Source: Sphingomonadales bacterium Ga0077557
Lineage (GTDB): Bacteria; Pseudomonadota; Alphaproteobacteria; Sphingomonadales; Sphingomonadaceae
Assembly (NCBI GenBank): GCA_001464615.1
Contig: LNFI01000038.1
Location: 22,869-86,868 of the forward strand
Direction: 5' to 3'
Length of the DNA stretch: 64,000 nt
Part shown: piece after piece, positions 56,902-64,000 of the stretch
Position numbering within the stretch: position 1 is the stretch's first letter
Layout: each line of letters begins with the position of its first letter
Made by a program: the position numbers and the translations under genes
Notes under the pieces: model-generated
Seen by the model: only the letters and a program-made list of their open reading frames with translations
What the model was told of the DNA's origin: nothing
Database searches by the model: none

Positions 56902-58356
56902 TCAGTAGTTATAGGCGCGTTCGCCATGCTCGCTGATGTCGAGGCCATCGCTTTCGACTTCGGCGGAGGGACGAAGGCCAATCGTGTATTTCAGCAGCAG
57001 GAACAGGATCAGCGAAACGCCGCCCGACCACGCCAAGGTGATGCCCACGGCCTGTAGCTGGACCCAGAGCTGCGCGACAATGTCGTACTTTTCCGGGTAG
57101 AAGCCAGCCGGCGTCACCGTGTAATCGAAATAGCCCTGGCCACCGAGCGACGGCGCGGCGCAGATGGCGGTCCCGAGCGCACCGACGATCCCGCCGACGC
57201 AGTGGACCCCGAACACGTCGAGCGAGTCATCATATTTCAGCGCCTTTTTCACCGTCGTCACAAAGAAGAAGCAGACGATGGAAGCCACGAAACCCAGCAC
57301 GATTGATGTCATCGGCGCTGCATAGCCCGAGGCAGGAGTAATCGCGACAAGGCCGGCCACGGCGCCAGTCGCGGCACCCAGCAGTGAAGGCTTTTTGTGG
57401 ACGATCTGTTCAATCACCGCCCAGGCAATCGCCGCCGCCGCCGTGGCAACATAGGTGTTGATGAACGCCACCGTCGTCACGCCATTGGCTTCCAGGTTGG
57501 AGCCAGCGTTGAAGCCGAACCAGCCAACCCAGAGCAGGCTGGCCCCGATCATCGTCATCGTCAGCGAATGCGGTGGCATCGGCTCTTTGTTGAAGCCAAG
57601 CCGGGGACCGATCACCAGACAGCCGACCAACCCGGCGATGCCTGCATTGATGTGCACCACCGTGCCGCCCGCGAAATCGAGCGCGCCCTTGCCCCACAGA
57701 TAGCCTGTGTCGGTCGGGTTAGCGGGCAGGAAATCCGGGCCAGCCCAGTACCACACCATATGCGCGATCGGAAAATAGACGAGCGTCAGCCACGCGACCA
57801 CGAAAATGATCAGCGGCGTAAACTTCACGCGCTCAGCAAACGCCCCGACGATCAAGGCCGGCGTGATGCAGGCAAAGGTCATCTGGAAGATCACAAAGGC
57901 ATATTCAGGCAGATAAACGCCGTTTGAGAAGGTCGCCGCGAGCGTGCTCGCATCGACGCCCATCAACATCGCCTTGGAAAAGCCGCCGACAAAGGGCGCC
58001 GTGTCGCCGCTGCCCGCGGTGAACGCCATCGAATAGCCCCAGCAGACCCAGACAAGGCTGGCGACCGAGACGATCATCAGCACCTGCATCAGCACGCTCA
58101 GCATATTCTTGGTGCGCACCAAGCCGCCATAAAACAGCGCGAGGCCCGGCACCGACATCATCAGCACCAGCACCGACGAAATGAGCATCCAGGTCGTGTC
58201 GCCCTTGTTGACCATGGCAGCGGTGGGCACGAACGGCGCGGCCGGTGCTGCTGCTGCCGCGTCCTGGGCCCAGGCGGGAAGGGCAGCAAACAGCGTCGCG
58301 CTGGCCATCCCCAATCCTGCCAGTTTTCCGGCCGTCTTCATTGAAAGCGTCATCAT
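56902..58356 (-). CDS. amtB: Ammonium transporter AmtB
   Basis: 484 residues with a signal peptide (ALPAWAQ) and eleven membrane segments. Typical Amt signature DFAGGTVVHINAGIAGLVG (~218-236) holds one pore His, and other conserved blocks are GDTTWMLISSVLVLMMSVPGLALFYGG and FGVHCVGGIVGALGTAI with the second. It conducts ammonia and is closed by GlnK. ATG 58356 follows AAGGGGG. It begins 20 nt after glnK. Confidence 0.96.
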   Translation of the reverse strand: MMTLSMKTAGKLAGLGMASATLFAALPAWAQDAAAAAPAAPFVPTAAMVNKGDTTWMLISSVLVLMMSVPGLALFYGGLVRTKNMLSVLMQVLMIVSVASLVWVCWGYSMAFTAGSGDTAPFVGGFSKAMLMGVDASTLAATFSNGVYLPEYAFVIFQMTFACITPALIVGAFAERVKFTPLIIFVVAWLTLVYFPIAHMVWYWAGPDFLPANPTDTGYLWGKGALDFAGGTVVHINAGIAGLVGCLVIGPRLGFNKEPMPPHSLTMTMIGASLLWVGWFGFNAGSNLEANGVTTVAFINTYVATAAAAIAWAVIEQIVHKKPSLLGAATGAVAGLVAITPASGYAAPMTSIVLGFVASIVCFFFVTTVKKALKYDDSLDVFGVHCVGGIVGALGTAICAAPSLGGQGYFDYTVTPAGFYPEKYDIVAQLWVQLQAVGITLAWSGGVSLILFLLLKYTIGLRPSAEVESDGLDISEHGERAYNY

Positions 58357-58376
58357 TGCCCCCTTCACTGACCGGC

Positions 58377-58715
58377 TCACAGGGCGGTCGTATCGGTTTC
58401 GCCGGTGCGGATCCGCACGGCCTGGCCCACATCGAGCACGAAAATCTTGCCGTCGCCGATGGATCCGGTGTTGGCTGCAGCCTGGATCGTCTCAATCACG
58501 CGCGGAGCCAGGTCCGTTGCGCAAACGACTTCGATCTTGATCTTGGGCACCATATTGGTGGTGTATTCCGCGCCACGATAAATCTCGGTCTGGCCCTTTT
58601 GCCGACCAAAGCCCTTCACCTCTGACACGGTCATCCCGGCGACCCCGATATCGGTCAACGCCTCGCGGACCTCATCGAGTTTGAATGGTTTGATAATGGC
58701 GATGACCAGTTTCAA
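58377..58715 (-). CDS. glnK: Nitrogen regulatory protein PII
   Basis: 112 residues from TTG 58715 (GGGGGG seven bases upstream), the exact length of PII. KLVIAIIKPFKLDEV at the start, KGFGRQKGQTEIYRGAEYTTN with the uridylylation Tyr51 in the T-loop, and DGKIFVLDVGQAVRIRTGE at the end. It binds ATP/ADP and 2-oxoglutarate and blocks AmtB when nitrogen is sufficient. The longer in-frame ATG start gives no family sequence. First gene of the operon. Confidence 0.95.
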   Translation of the reverse strand: MKLVIAIIKPFKLDEVREALTDIGVAGMTVSEVKGFGRQKGQTEIYRGAEYTTNMVPKIKIEVVCATDLAPRVIETIQAAANTGSIGDGKIFVLDVGQAVRIRTGETDTTAL

Positions 58716-58758
58716 TCGCTTGCCCCCCAATAATTGTGCACGTGCGAGAAACATCTCA

Positions 58759-58773
58759 GCAAGGGGCATGCCA
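58759..58773 (-). promoter_or_regulatory. Sigma-54 (-24/-12) promoter of glnK-amtB
   Basis: The minus strand reads TGGCATGCCCCTTGC, with invariant GG and GC at the standard spacing (TGGC-N7-TTGC), 44 nt before the TTG start. A TGCACAAAAATTTG stretch at 58831-58844 farther upstream resembles an NtrC half-site. The factor itself (rpoN) is at 19687-21186. Confidence 0.8.
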
Positions 58774-58874
58774 GAGTCACAAAATGTTGAAATATTGCGG
58801 TTTCGCGACACTGGCCAAGCAAGCCAGAGTCAAATTTTTGTGCAGTTGCGAAGGCCTGCCCAAAAAATAGGCAG

Positions 58875-59081
58875 TTAGCGTGCCGCTTTTTCGACAATCG
58901 CCCGCGCGGCGGCGAGATCATCGGCATCGACCATCACGCGCACCGGGATCAAAAACGCGCTGCCATCAGCAATGCTGGCATGGCCATCAAAAGCGACCGC
59001 GAAAATATCCTCTGAATCAAGCAACCCGATCACGATATGCGCTTCGTTGCGATCGAATCGCCCGAGTTCGATGAGCGCCAC
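58875..59081 (-). CDS. DUF2007 domain protein
   Basis: 68 residues: LGRFDRNEAHIVIGLLDSEDIFAVAFDGHA and a late RVMVDADDLAAARAIVEKAAR fit DUF2007 (putative PII-signal-like small domain). Role unknown. It follows the PNPOx gene by 3 nt, so both are one unit. Confidence 0.75.
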   Translation of the reverse strand: MALIELGRFDRNEAHIVIGLLDSEDIFAVAFDGHASIADGSAFLIPVRVMVDADDLAAARAIVEKAAR

Positions 59082-59084
59082 GGC

Positions 59085-59645
59085 TCAGGCTATGGGGTCG
59101 AGCATGACGGTCTGCACCCGCACCGGCAGCCCGTCGATGCTCTTGTTGCGCTCGGCGATGCGCGCAAGCCGTTCAGCGGGGTCCTGCTGCGCATGGAAGC
59201 GAACCAGGGTGTCGCGTTCTTTCTCCAGCGTCATCTTCGGCACAGCCCAGCCGCAGCTGGTCTGCAAGCTATCGACGGCGATGTCGAAGATCTGGCGGGT
59301 GCCTGGCAATTTGGGGAAGTGCGCGGCGAGGCCGTCAAAGCCCGGATCGCCGATCACATGATAGCTGCCCGTCCCATAAAGCCGCAGAATCAGCGCCGGA
59401 TTATCAAACGCGCAGAACATGATGGTGATACGGCCGTCTGCGGTCAGGTGCGCCTGGGTCTCATTGCCCGATCCACCAAGATCGAGATAGGCGACGCGGT
59501 TGGGCCCGAGCACGCGAAACACGTCCATCCCCTTGGGGCTAACATTAACGCGGGCCCCTTCCGCAGCGGTGGCGACGAAAAAGATCGGCTGTTTGGCAAT
59601 GAAAGCGCGGTGCTTGTCGTCGATCGCGGTAAAGAATTCGGCCAT
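59085..59645 (-). CDS. Pyridoxamine 5'-phosphate oxidase family protein
   Basis: 186 residues of a split-barrel flavin-binding protein: FIAKQPIFFVATAAEGARVNVSPKGMDVF, then ITIMFCAFDNPALILRLYGTG and a CGWAVPKM end. Such proteins bind FMN or F420 but substrate is unknown. Start ATG 59645. Divergent from ccdA, sharing the 59646-59690 region. Confidence 0.85.
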   Translation of the reverse strand: MAEFFTAIDDKHRAFIAKQPIFFVATAAEGARVNVSPKGMDVFRVLGPNRVAYLDLGGSGNETQAHLTADGRITIMFCAFDNPALILRLYGTGSYHVIGDPGFDGLAAHFPKLPGTRQIFDIAVDSLQTSCGWAVPKMTLEKERDTLVRFHAQQDPAERLARIAERNKSIDGLPVRVQTVMLDPIA

Positions 59646-59661
59646 GGGCAATATCCTTGCG

Positions 59662-59696
59662 TTGACACGCATGTAACTTGCGCATAATTTATGCGC
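59662..59696 (+). promoter_or_regulatory. ccdAB promoter with palindromic operator over the -10
   Basis: A perfect TTGACA (59662-59667) is followed at 15-17 nt by an ATAAT-type -10. It lies inside GCGCATAA-T-TTATGCGC (59680-59696), two perfect 8-base arms. Binding of CcdA/CcdB there would block the promoter. Transcription should start around 59696, just at the ATG 59697. Confidence 0.75.
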
Positions 59697-59942
59697 ATGA
59701 AAATAGAGTCGATCCGTTCCAGCAAACGGAAAGCCGTCAATCTATCTCTCGATACCGGTGTCGTCGAGGCTGCGCGCGCAGTGGGTCTGAATTTGAGCCA
59801 AGTGTGCGAAGCGGCACTGCGCGAAGCAAGCAAGCAGGAAGAGCAAAGGCGCTTTCGCGAAGAAAATCGAGCAGCTTTCGATTACTGGAACAAATGGGTC
59901 GAACAGCACGGCCTGCCGCTGGAGAAATATCGGCAGTTCTGA
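59697..59942 (+). CDS. ccdA: Type II antitoxin CcdA
   Basis: 81 residues from ATG 59697 (83 from ATG 59691, which falls in the operator arm). KRKAVNLSLDTGVVEAARAVGLNLSQVCEAAL is the ribbon-helix-helix part, and the C-terminal RFREENRAAFDYWNKWVEQHGLPLEKY binds CcdB. It blocks the gyrase toxin downstream. Its TGA shares one base with ccdB's ATG (TGATG). Confidence 0.93.
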   Translation: MKIESIRSSKRKAVNLSLDTGVVEAARAVGLNLSQVCEAALREASKQEEQRRFREENRAAFDYWNKWVEQHGLPLEKYRQF

Positions 59943-60238
59943 TGGCGCAATTCGACGTCTTTCGACTGTCCGACAGCAGTCTGGTGCTTGACTGCCAGTC
60001 TGACCTGATCAACGCTTACGAAACGCGTTTTGTCGTGCCGCTGATCGTCGCCGAGGCTGACGCAGTAATCATCCCGCGCCTCCACCCGCGCTTCCGCATC
60101 GAGGAAACCGATGTCGTTATGGTCACCCATTTCGCCGGAACCATTTCGCGCAGGGAACTGATGACACGGATCGGATCGCTCGAGCACGAGCGGCTTCGTA
60201 TTATATCGGCGATCGACGTCTTGACGGGAAGTGGTTGA
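59942..60238 (+). CDS. ccdB: Type II toxin CcdB, gyrase inhibitor
   Basis: 98 residues, the normal CcdB length. AQFDVFRL at the start, LVLDCQSDLI, RFVVPLIVAEADAVIIPRLHPRF and the C-terminal ISAIDVLTGSG (the tail that contacts GyrA, with the usual Gly near the end) are kept. It traps DNA gyrase. It is intact and coupled to ccdA by TGATG. Confidence 0.93.
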   Translation: MAQFDVFRLSDSSLVLDCQSDLINAYETRFVVPLIVAEADAVIIPRLHPRFRIEETDVVMVTHFAGTISRRELMTRIGSLEHERLRIISAIDVLTGSG

Positions 60239-60248
60239 CCGCCCGCCG

Positions 60249-61679
60249 CTAAACCGCCGTCCCGCCCACCGTCAGCCCATCGACCAGCAATGTCGGTTGC
60301 CCAACCCCCGCGGGCACGCTCTGTCCGCCCTTGCCGCACATGCCAACGCCCTCGTCGAGCGCCATGTCGTCACCGATGCCGATCACGCGGGTGAGGACGC
60401 TGGGGCCATCGCCAATCAGCGTTGCGCCCTTGATCGGCGCGCCGATCCGGCCATTTTCGACCAGATAAGCCTCGGTACAGCTGAACACGAATTTGCCCGA
60501 GACGATATCGACCTGCCCGCCGCCGAACGACTTGGCGAAGATGCCCTTCTTTACCCGCGAGAGCAGCTCTGCCGGATTATCGCGCCCGCCGCGCATGAAG
60601 GTGTTGGTCATCCGTGGCATCGGCGCGTGCTGGAAACTTTCGCGGCGGCCATTGCCGGTGGGGGCGACCCCCATCAGCCGCGCGTTGAGCCGGTCCTGAA
60701 TATAGCCCTTCAAGATACCGTCTTCGATCAGGATATTCTCCTGGGTCGGCGTGCCCTCATCATCGATCGACAGCGAGCCGCGGCGGTCGTGCAGCGAGCC
60801 ATCGTCGACCACCGTCACGCCGGGTGCCGCGACTCGCTCACCAACCCGGCCCGAAAAGGCCGAGGTGCCCTTGCGGTTGAAATCACCCTCCAGCCCATGG
60901 CCAATCGCTTCGTGGAGCAGGATGCCGGGCCAGCCGGGCCCGAGCAGCACGGTCATCTCACCCGCCGGGGCATCGACCGACTCGAGATTGACCAGCGCCT
61001 GGGCCAGCGCCTCATCAATCGCGCGATTCCAGGTGTCGGGGCCCATTAGCTGATCATAGAGATAACGCCCGCCGAGCCCGAAGCTGCCGGTCTCTCGACG
61101 GCCATTCTGCTCGACGACGATCGACACGTTGAGCCGCACCAGCGGGCGGATATCGGTTGCGATGAAACCATCGGGGCGGACGATCTCAACCACGCTCCAA
61201 CTGCCCGACAGCGACACTGATACCTGCGCCACACGCGGATCGCGCGCGCGCGCCGCCGCGTCGATTGTCTGGCACAGGTTCACCTTGTCCGCGAAGGGAA
61301 CGAGATCGAGCGGATCGGCATCGGTATAAAGATGCCGGTTGGTGGCATTTGGCGGCGGCGCCTTGGCTGATGCCGACGGGTCAATCAGCGCCATTGTGGT
61401 GGCGGCGCGACTGATCGCGGCGGCGCTGATCTCATTGGCATGGGCAAAGGCGGTTGTTTCACCCGATACCGCGCGCAGGCCAAAGCCCGACTGGGTATCA
61501 TAACTCGCGGTTTTCAGCCGCCCGTCGTCGAAGCCGAACGCTTCCGATTTGCGATATTGCAGATACAGCTCGCCATCATCGGCGCGGGAAAGCGCGTCAG
61601 CGGTCAAGCGCTGCGCTTCGGCGGGGTCGAGTGCGCCCGCTGAATAGAGCAGGGCGCGGGGGTCAGCTATTTGGGTCAT
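60249..61679 (-). CDS. tldD: TldD metalloprotease subunit
   Basis: 476 residues. The zinc motif HEAIGH in GILLHEAIGHGLEGD (~238) and TAFSGRVG, plus YLVENGRIGAPIKGATLIG, are TldD hallmarks. With TldE (PmbA) it degrades peptides such as CcdA or matures microcins in E. coli. Here it ends 10 nt from a convergent ccdB stop, an interesting neighbour as TldD/TldE digests CcdA. ATG 61679. It follows the zf-CHCC gene. Confidence 0.95.
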   Translation of the reverse strand: MTQIADPRALLYSAGALDPAEAQRLTADALSRADDGELYLQYRKSEAFGFDDGRLKTASYDTQSGFGLRAVSGETTAFAHANEISAAAISRAATTMALIDPSASAKAPPPNATNRHLYTDADPLDLVPFADKVNLCQTIDAAARARDPRVAQVSVSLSGSWSVVEIVRPDGFIATDIRPLVRLNVSIVVEQNGRRETGSFGLGGRYLYDQLMGPDTWNRAIDEALAQALVNLESVDAPAGEMTVLLGPGWPGILLHEAIGHGLEGDFNRKGTSAFSGRVGERVAAPGVTVVDDGSLHDRRGSLSIDDEGTPTQENILIEDGILKGYIQDRLNARLMGVAPTGNGRRESFQHAPMPRMTNTFMRGGRDNPAELLSRVKKGIFAKSFGGGQVDIVSGKFVFSCTEAYLVENGRIGAPIKGATLIGDGPSVLTRVIGIGDDMALDEGVGMCGKGGQSVPAGVGQPTLLVDGLTVGGTAV

Positions 61680-61698
61680 GCCCAGCAATATAGGGCGA

Positions 61699-61929
61699 TC
61701 AAACGCTCGCGCCAGCGGGATGATCGGGCAAGGCTGATTGGTCTGCCCCATCCGCCGCGCCGCCGATCAGCACGAAGCGCCGATCACAATAGCCGCAATC
61801 GACATAGCCCTGCTCGTCAATTTCCAGGAAAACGCGGGGATGGCCGAGCGCGGCCGGGATACCATCATGCGCGCCGTCACAGGCAACGCGGGACTGGGTG
61901 ACGCGGGTGATTTCGGGTGGCGGGATCAT
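61699..61929 (-). CDS. zf-CHCC zinc-finger domain protein
   Basis: 76 residues: [35 protein letters not shown] is the CHCC zinc motif (Cys, His, Cys, Cys). Relatives are small accessory proteins of respiratory complex I. ATG 61929. It precedes tldD by 20 nt, probably one transcript. Confidence 0.85.
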   Translation of the reverse strand: MIPPPEITRVTQSRVACDGAHDGIPAALGHPRVFLEIDEQGYVDCGYCDRRFVLIGGAADGADQSALPDHPAGASV

Positions 61930-61997
61930 GGGCTTCGCGATAGCAATGGTGGCGACGCACAGCAAGGCGCGGTCGTCATGGTAAAGGGCTTGAGACA

Positions 61998-62561
61998 ATG
62001 CGGCGACCATTATGCGCGATCTTTATGGCCCTGCTGATCCCCACCAGTCTGGCCAGCGCACAAGAAGCCGCGCCCGGCGTGACAACATCCGCCATTCGCG
62101 CGGCTCTTGTGGGAAACTGGACGGGCAAGCTCGAATATCGCGACTATCAGGCCGATCGCTGGTTCGGCCTGCCCGTTACCGTATCGGTCGAGATGATGCG
62201 CGACGGGCTGACGTTGATCCGCCATGCTGATTTCGATGACGGCCCCAAAACCGGCATTGTCACGATCACCACGATCGCGCTGTTCGACCCCAAAACCAAC
62301 CGCGAGCAAAGCGCCAGCTTCCGCAAAGGGCGCGAGACCGAGCTGACAACGACGATGCTGCGGCTAACCCGCGCGGCGGCGCTCGATCGCTGGACGCTCG
62401 AAGAGACGCAAGACGGCCAGGATGATGATCGCCCCGCGCGGATTCGCGAAACCACCACCCGTGATGGCGCGACGATGGTCACGCTGAAGGAAGTCGATTT
62501 CCTTGATGATAGCGGCGAGGCATGGCTCACCCGCAATCGCACCACGCTGACGCGCCAATAA
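61998..62561 (+). CDS. Exported protein of unknown function
   Basis: 187 residues with a signal peptide ([14 protein letters not shown], cleavage ~22). The mature part is beta-rich with [34 protein letters not shown] and a tail ending [10 protein letters not shown]. No motif is recognised. ATG 61998, divergent from zf-CHCC by 68 nt. Confidence 0.65.
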   Translation: MRRPLCAIFMALLIPTSLASAQEAAPGVTTSAIRAALVGNWTGKLEYRDYQADRWFGLPVTVSVEMMRDGLTLIRHADFDDGPKTGIVTITTIALFDPKTNREQSASFRKGRETELTTTMLRLTRAAALDRWTLEETQDGQDDDRPARIRETTTRDGATMVTLKEVDFLDDSGEAWLTRNRTTLTRQ

Positions 62562-62593
62562 TGCAGCCATTTGTGGTGTTATAGGATCATTCG

Positions 62594-62974
62594 ATGTCCG
62601 ACACCCCATCCATCGGCGCGTTTGCCATCGTGCCAAGCAACGATCTGCCCAATGCCATCCCCTTTTGGGAGCGACTGGGTTTTGCGCGCGCAGGCGGATC
62701 AGACGACTATGTCATCATGGCCGGCTGGGGATGCGAAGTGCATTTGATCCAGGCCGGATCAGGCGCGTGGCGCGTTCCCGCTGAACATAATCCCTTCGGC
62801 GTCTTCATCCGCACCCCCGATGTCGACGCCATCGCCGCGCGAGTCGACGATTTGATCATCCGCCCGGGCGGCGTACTGCGGCACCGCGAATGGGGCCTGT
62901 ATGAAGTTGGCATAGCCGGACCCGACGGCCTGCTGGTCCGGGTTGGCTGGCCGTCGGCACGCGTTCGGGCGTAA
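62594..62974 (+). CDS. VOC family protein (bleomycin-resistance-like)
   Basis: 126 residues: AIVPSNDLPNAIPFWERLGFARAGG, CEVHLIQAG and GLYEVGIAGPDGLLVRVGW show the glyoxalase/bleomycin fold. Possible drug-binding or small-molecule role. ATG 62594 after the previous stop by 32 nt. Confidence 0.85.
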   Translation: MSDTPSIGAFAIVPSNDLPNAIPFWERLGFARAGGSDDYVIMAGWGCEVHLIQAGSGAWRVPAEHNPFGVFIRTPDVDAIAARVDDLIIRPGGVLRHREWGLYEVGIAGPDGLLVRVGWPSARVRA

Positions 62975-63050
62975 GCTTGCGCACGCCATTTCCCGGCATG
63001 TCCGCCGAAAATATTTGGCGACCCTGGCTTCGTGGCTTAAGCGGCTTGGC

Positions 63051-64000
63051 ATGACCGACGCAGCCCATGAAGCCGCCATTTCGATCGACCGCCTGTCGAA
63101 AACCTATAAGGGCGGCAAGCGCGCGCTTGATGACGTCTCGTTCGATGTGCCGAGAGGCCAGATTTTCGGGCTGCTCGGCCCCAATGGCGCGGGCAAATCG
63201 ACGCTGATCAATATCCTGGCGGGACTGGTCAACAAGACCAGCGGCACCGCCTCGATCTGGGGCTTTGATATCGACAAGCACCCGCGCAATGCCAAGGTGT
63301 CGATCGGCATCGTCAATCAGGAAATCCTGTTCGATCCGTTCTTTACGCCGGTTGAGACGCTGGAGATCCAGGCCGGCCTTTACGGCGTGCCCAAGGCGAA
63401 GCGGCGGTCGATGGAGCTGCTGCGCGCGGTGCATCTGGAAGACAAGGCCAATGCCTATGCCCGCACCCTGTCGGGCGGCATGAAGCGGCGGCTGATGGTC
63501 GCCAAGGCGATGGTCCACACCCCCCCGGTGCTGGTCCTCGACGAACCGACTGCGGGCGTCGATATCGAACTGCGCAAGCAATTATGGGATTATGTCCGCG
63601 AATTGAATGCGGGTGGCGTGACGGTGGTGCTGACGACGCATTATCTGGAGGAAGCAGAACAACTTTGCGACCGGATCGCGATCATCAACCACGGCAAGCT
63701 GATCGCCAATGAACCGACCCGCACGCTGGTCGGCATGGCGCAGGAAAAGCTGGTTGCGGTCACCGTCGACCGCGACATCGCCACGCCGCCCGACCATGGC
63801 AGCTTTGAGAAGATCGAGGTCAAGGGCGACCGCGTACTGGAGATCACCTATCGCAAGGACAGCGTGAATGCGGGGCAAGTGCTCGCGGCGGTGCAGGCGG
63901 ACGGATACGGGATCGTCGATGTCTCGACGCGCGAGGCCGATCTGGAGGATGTTTTCCTCAACCTGACGCGGGCGAGCAATCCGCCTTCCCCCCTCCCCCC
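63051..64000 (+). CDS. ABC transporter ATP-binding protein, cut by window end
   Basis: At least 316 residues. Walker A GPNGAGKSTL (~42), Q-loop GIVNQEILFDPF, signature LSGGMKRRL (~138), Walker B VLVLDEPTAGVDIE and H-loop TTHYLEE are all present. The C-terminal ~80 residues ending ADLEDVFLNLT are the DrrA/CcmA-type tail of ABC-2 export systems. The permease should follow beyond 64000. ATG 63051. Confidence 0.92.
   Translation, partial: MTDAAHEAAISIDRLSKTYKGGKRALDDVSFDVPRGQIFGLLGPNGAGKSTLINILAGLVNKTSGTASIWGFDIDKHPRNAKVSIGIVNQEILFDPFFTPVETLEIQAGLYGVPKAKRRSMELLRAVHLEDKANAYARTLSGGMKRRLMVAKAMVHTPPVLVLDEPTAGVDIELRKQLWDYVRELNAGGVTVVLTTHYLEEAEQLCDRIAIINHGKLIANEPTRTLVGMAQEKLVAVTVDRDIATPPDHGSFEKIEVKGDRVLEITYRKDSVNAGQVLAAVQADGYGIVDVSTREADLEDVFLNLTRASNPPSPLP

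Overview
The window is GC-rich, densely coded DNA from an alphaproteobacterium, most likely a member of the Sphingomonadales. The reasons are the gene orders rpmF-plsX-fabH and rnd-lptC-lptA-lptB-rpoN, a crtY-crtI-crtB carotenoid operon of the yellow-sphingomonad type, an Atm1-type exporter, a MipA/OmpV porin-like protein and many exported proteins with TonB-plug-like DIVV(E/T)G tails. No rRNA, tRNA, CRISPR array, transposase or integrase was found. The first gene (fabH) and last gene (an ABC ATPase) are cut by the window edges.

Layout. 1-10.3 kb: lipid/ribosome operon rpmF-plsX-fabH, MAPEG, metallo-hydrolase, a PabB-PabC fusion, aspartate aminotransferase, MsrA, PdeM and Kup. 10.3-19.7 kb: HTH protein, M20 peptidase, retropepsin-like protein and the Lhr-type repair helicase; then a visibly AT-richer four-gene operon (15.95-17.56 kb) lying between the helicase and its partner exonuclease. 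19.4-24.1 kb: the rpoN / LPS-transport (lptB, lptA, lptC) / RNase D block. 24.3-30.9 kb: double cold-shock protein, GNAT, a racemase homologue lacking both catalytic cysteines, the ATP-dependent DNA ligase of the repair set and assorted enzymes. 31-35 kb: an accessory strip with one intact YefM-YoeB pair, a ParDE pair broken by two frameshifts, a RelE relic, two AT-rich genes for exported proteins and a DUF2834 pseudogene. 35-40.4 kb: thiC with its TPP riboswitch, followed by a 1.24-kb tandem duplication carrying two copies of an unknown exported protein, then MipA/OmpV. 40.4-48.3 kb: carotenoid cluster and Atm1. 48.3-56.8 kb: SDR, a recQ-led operon ending in a sterol-desaturase/GMC pair, and a YafY-type regulator with a VOC gene. 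56.8-64 kb: glnK-amtB with a sigma-54 promoter, CcdAB, TldD and small proteins.

How genes work together. Four parts of one bacterial repair set (PdeM phosphoesterase, Lhr helicase, MBL exonuclease, ATP-dependent ligase) occur within 21 kb but not as an operon. RpoN (21 kb) is the factor expected to read the -24/-12 promoter in front of glnK-amtB (58.76 kb). The carotenoid genes are coupled by 4-nt stop/start overlaps that also include a LOG-family hydrolase and a small exported protein. The most novel-looking parts are the four-gene island between lhr and exo, and the thiC/MipA-side tandem duplication with its readable junction.
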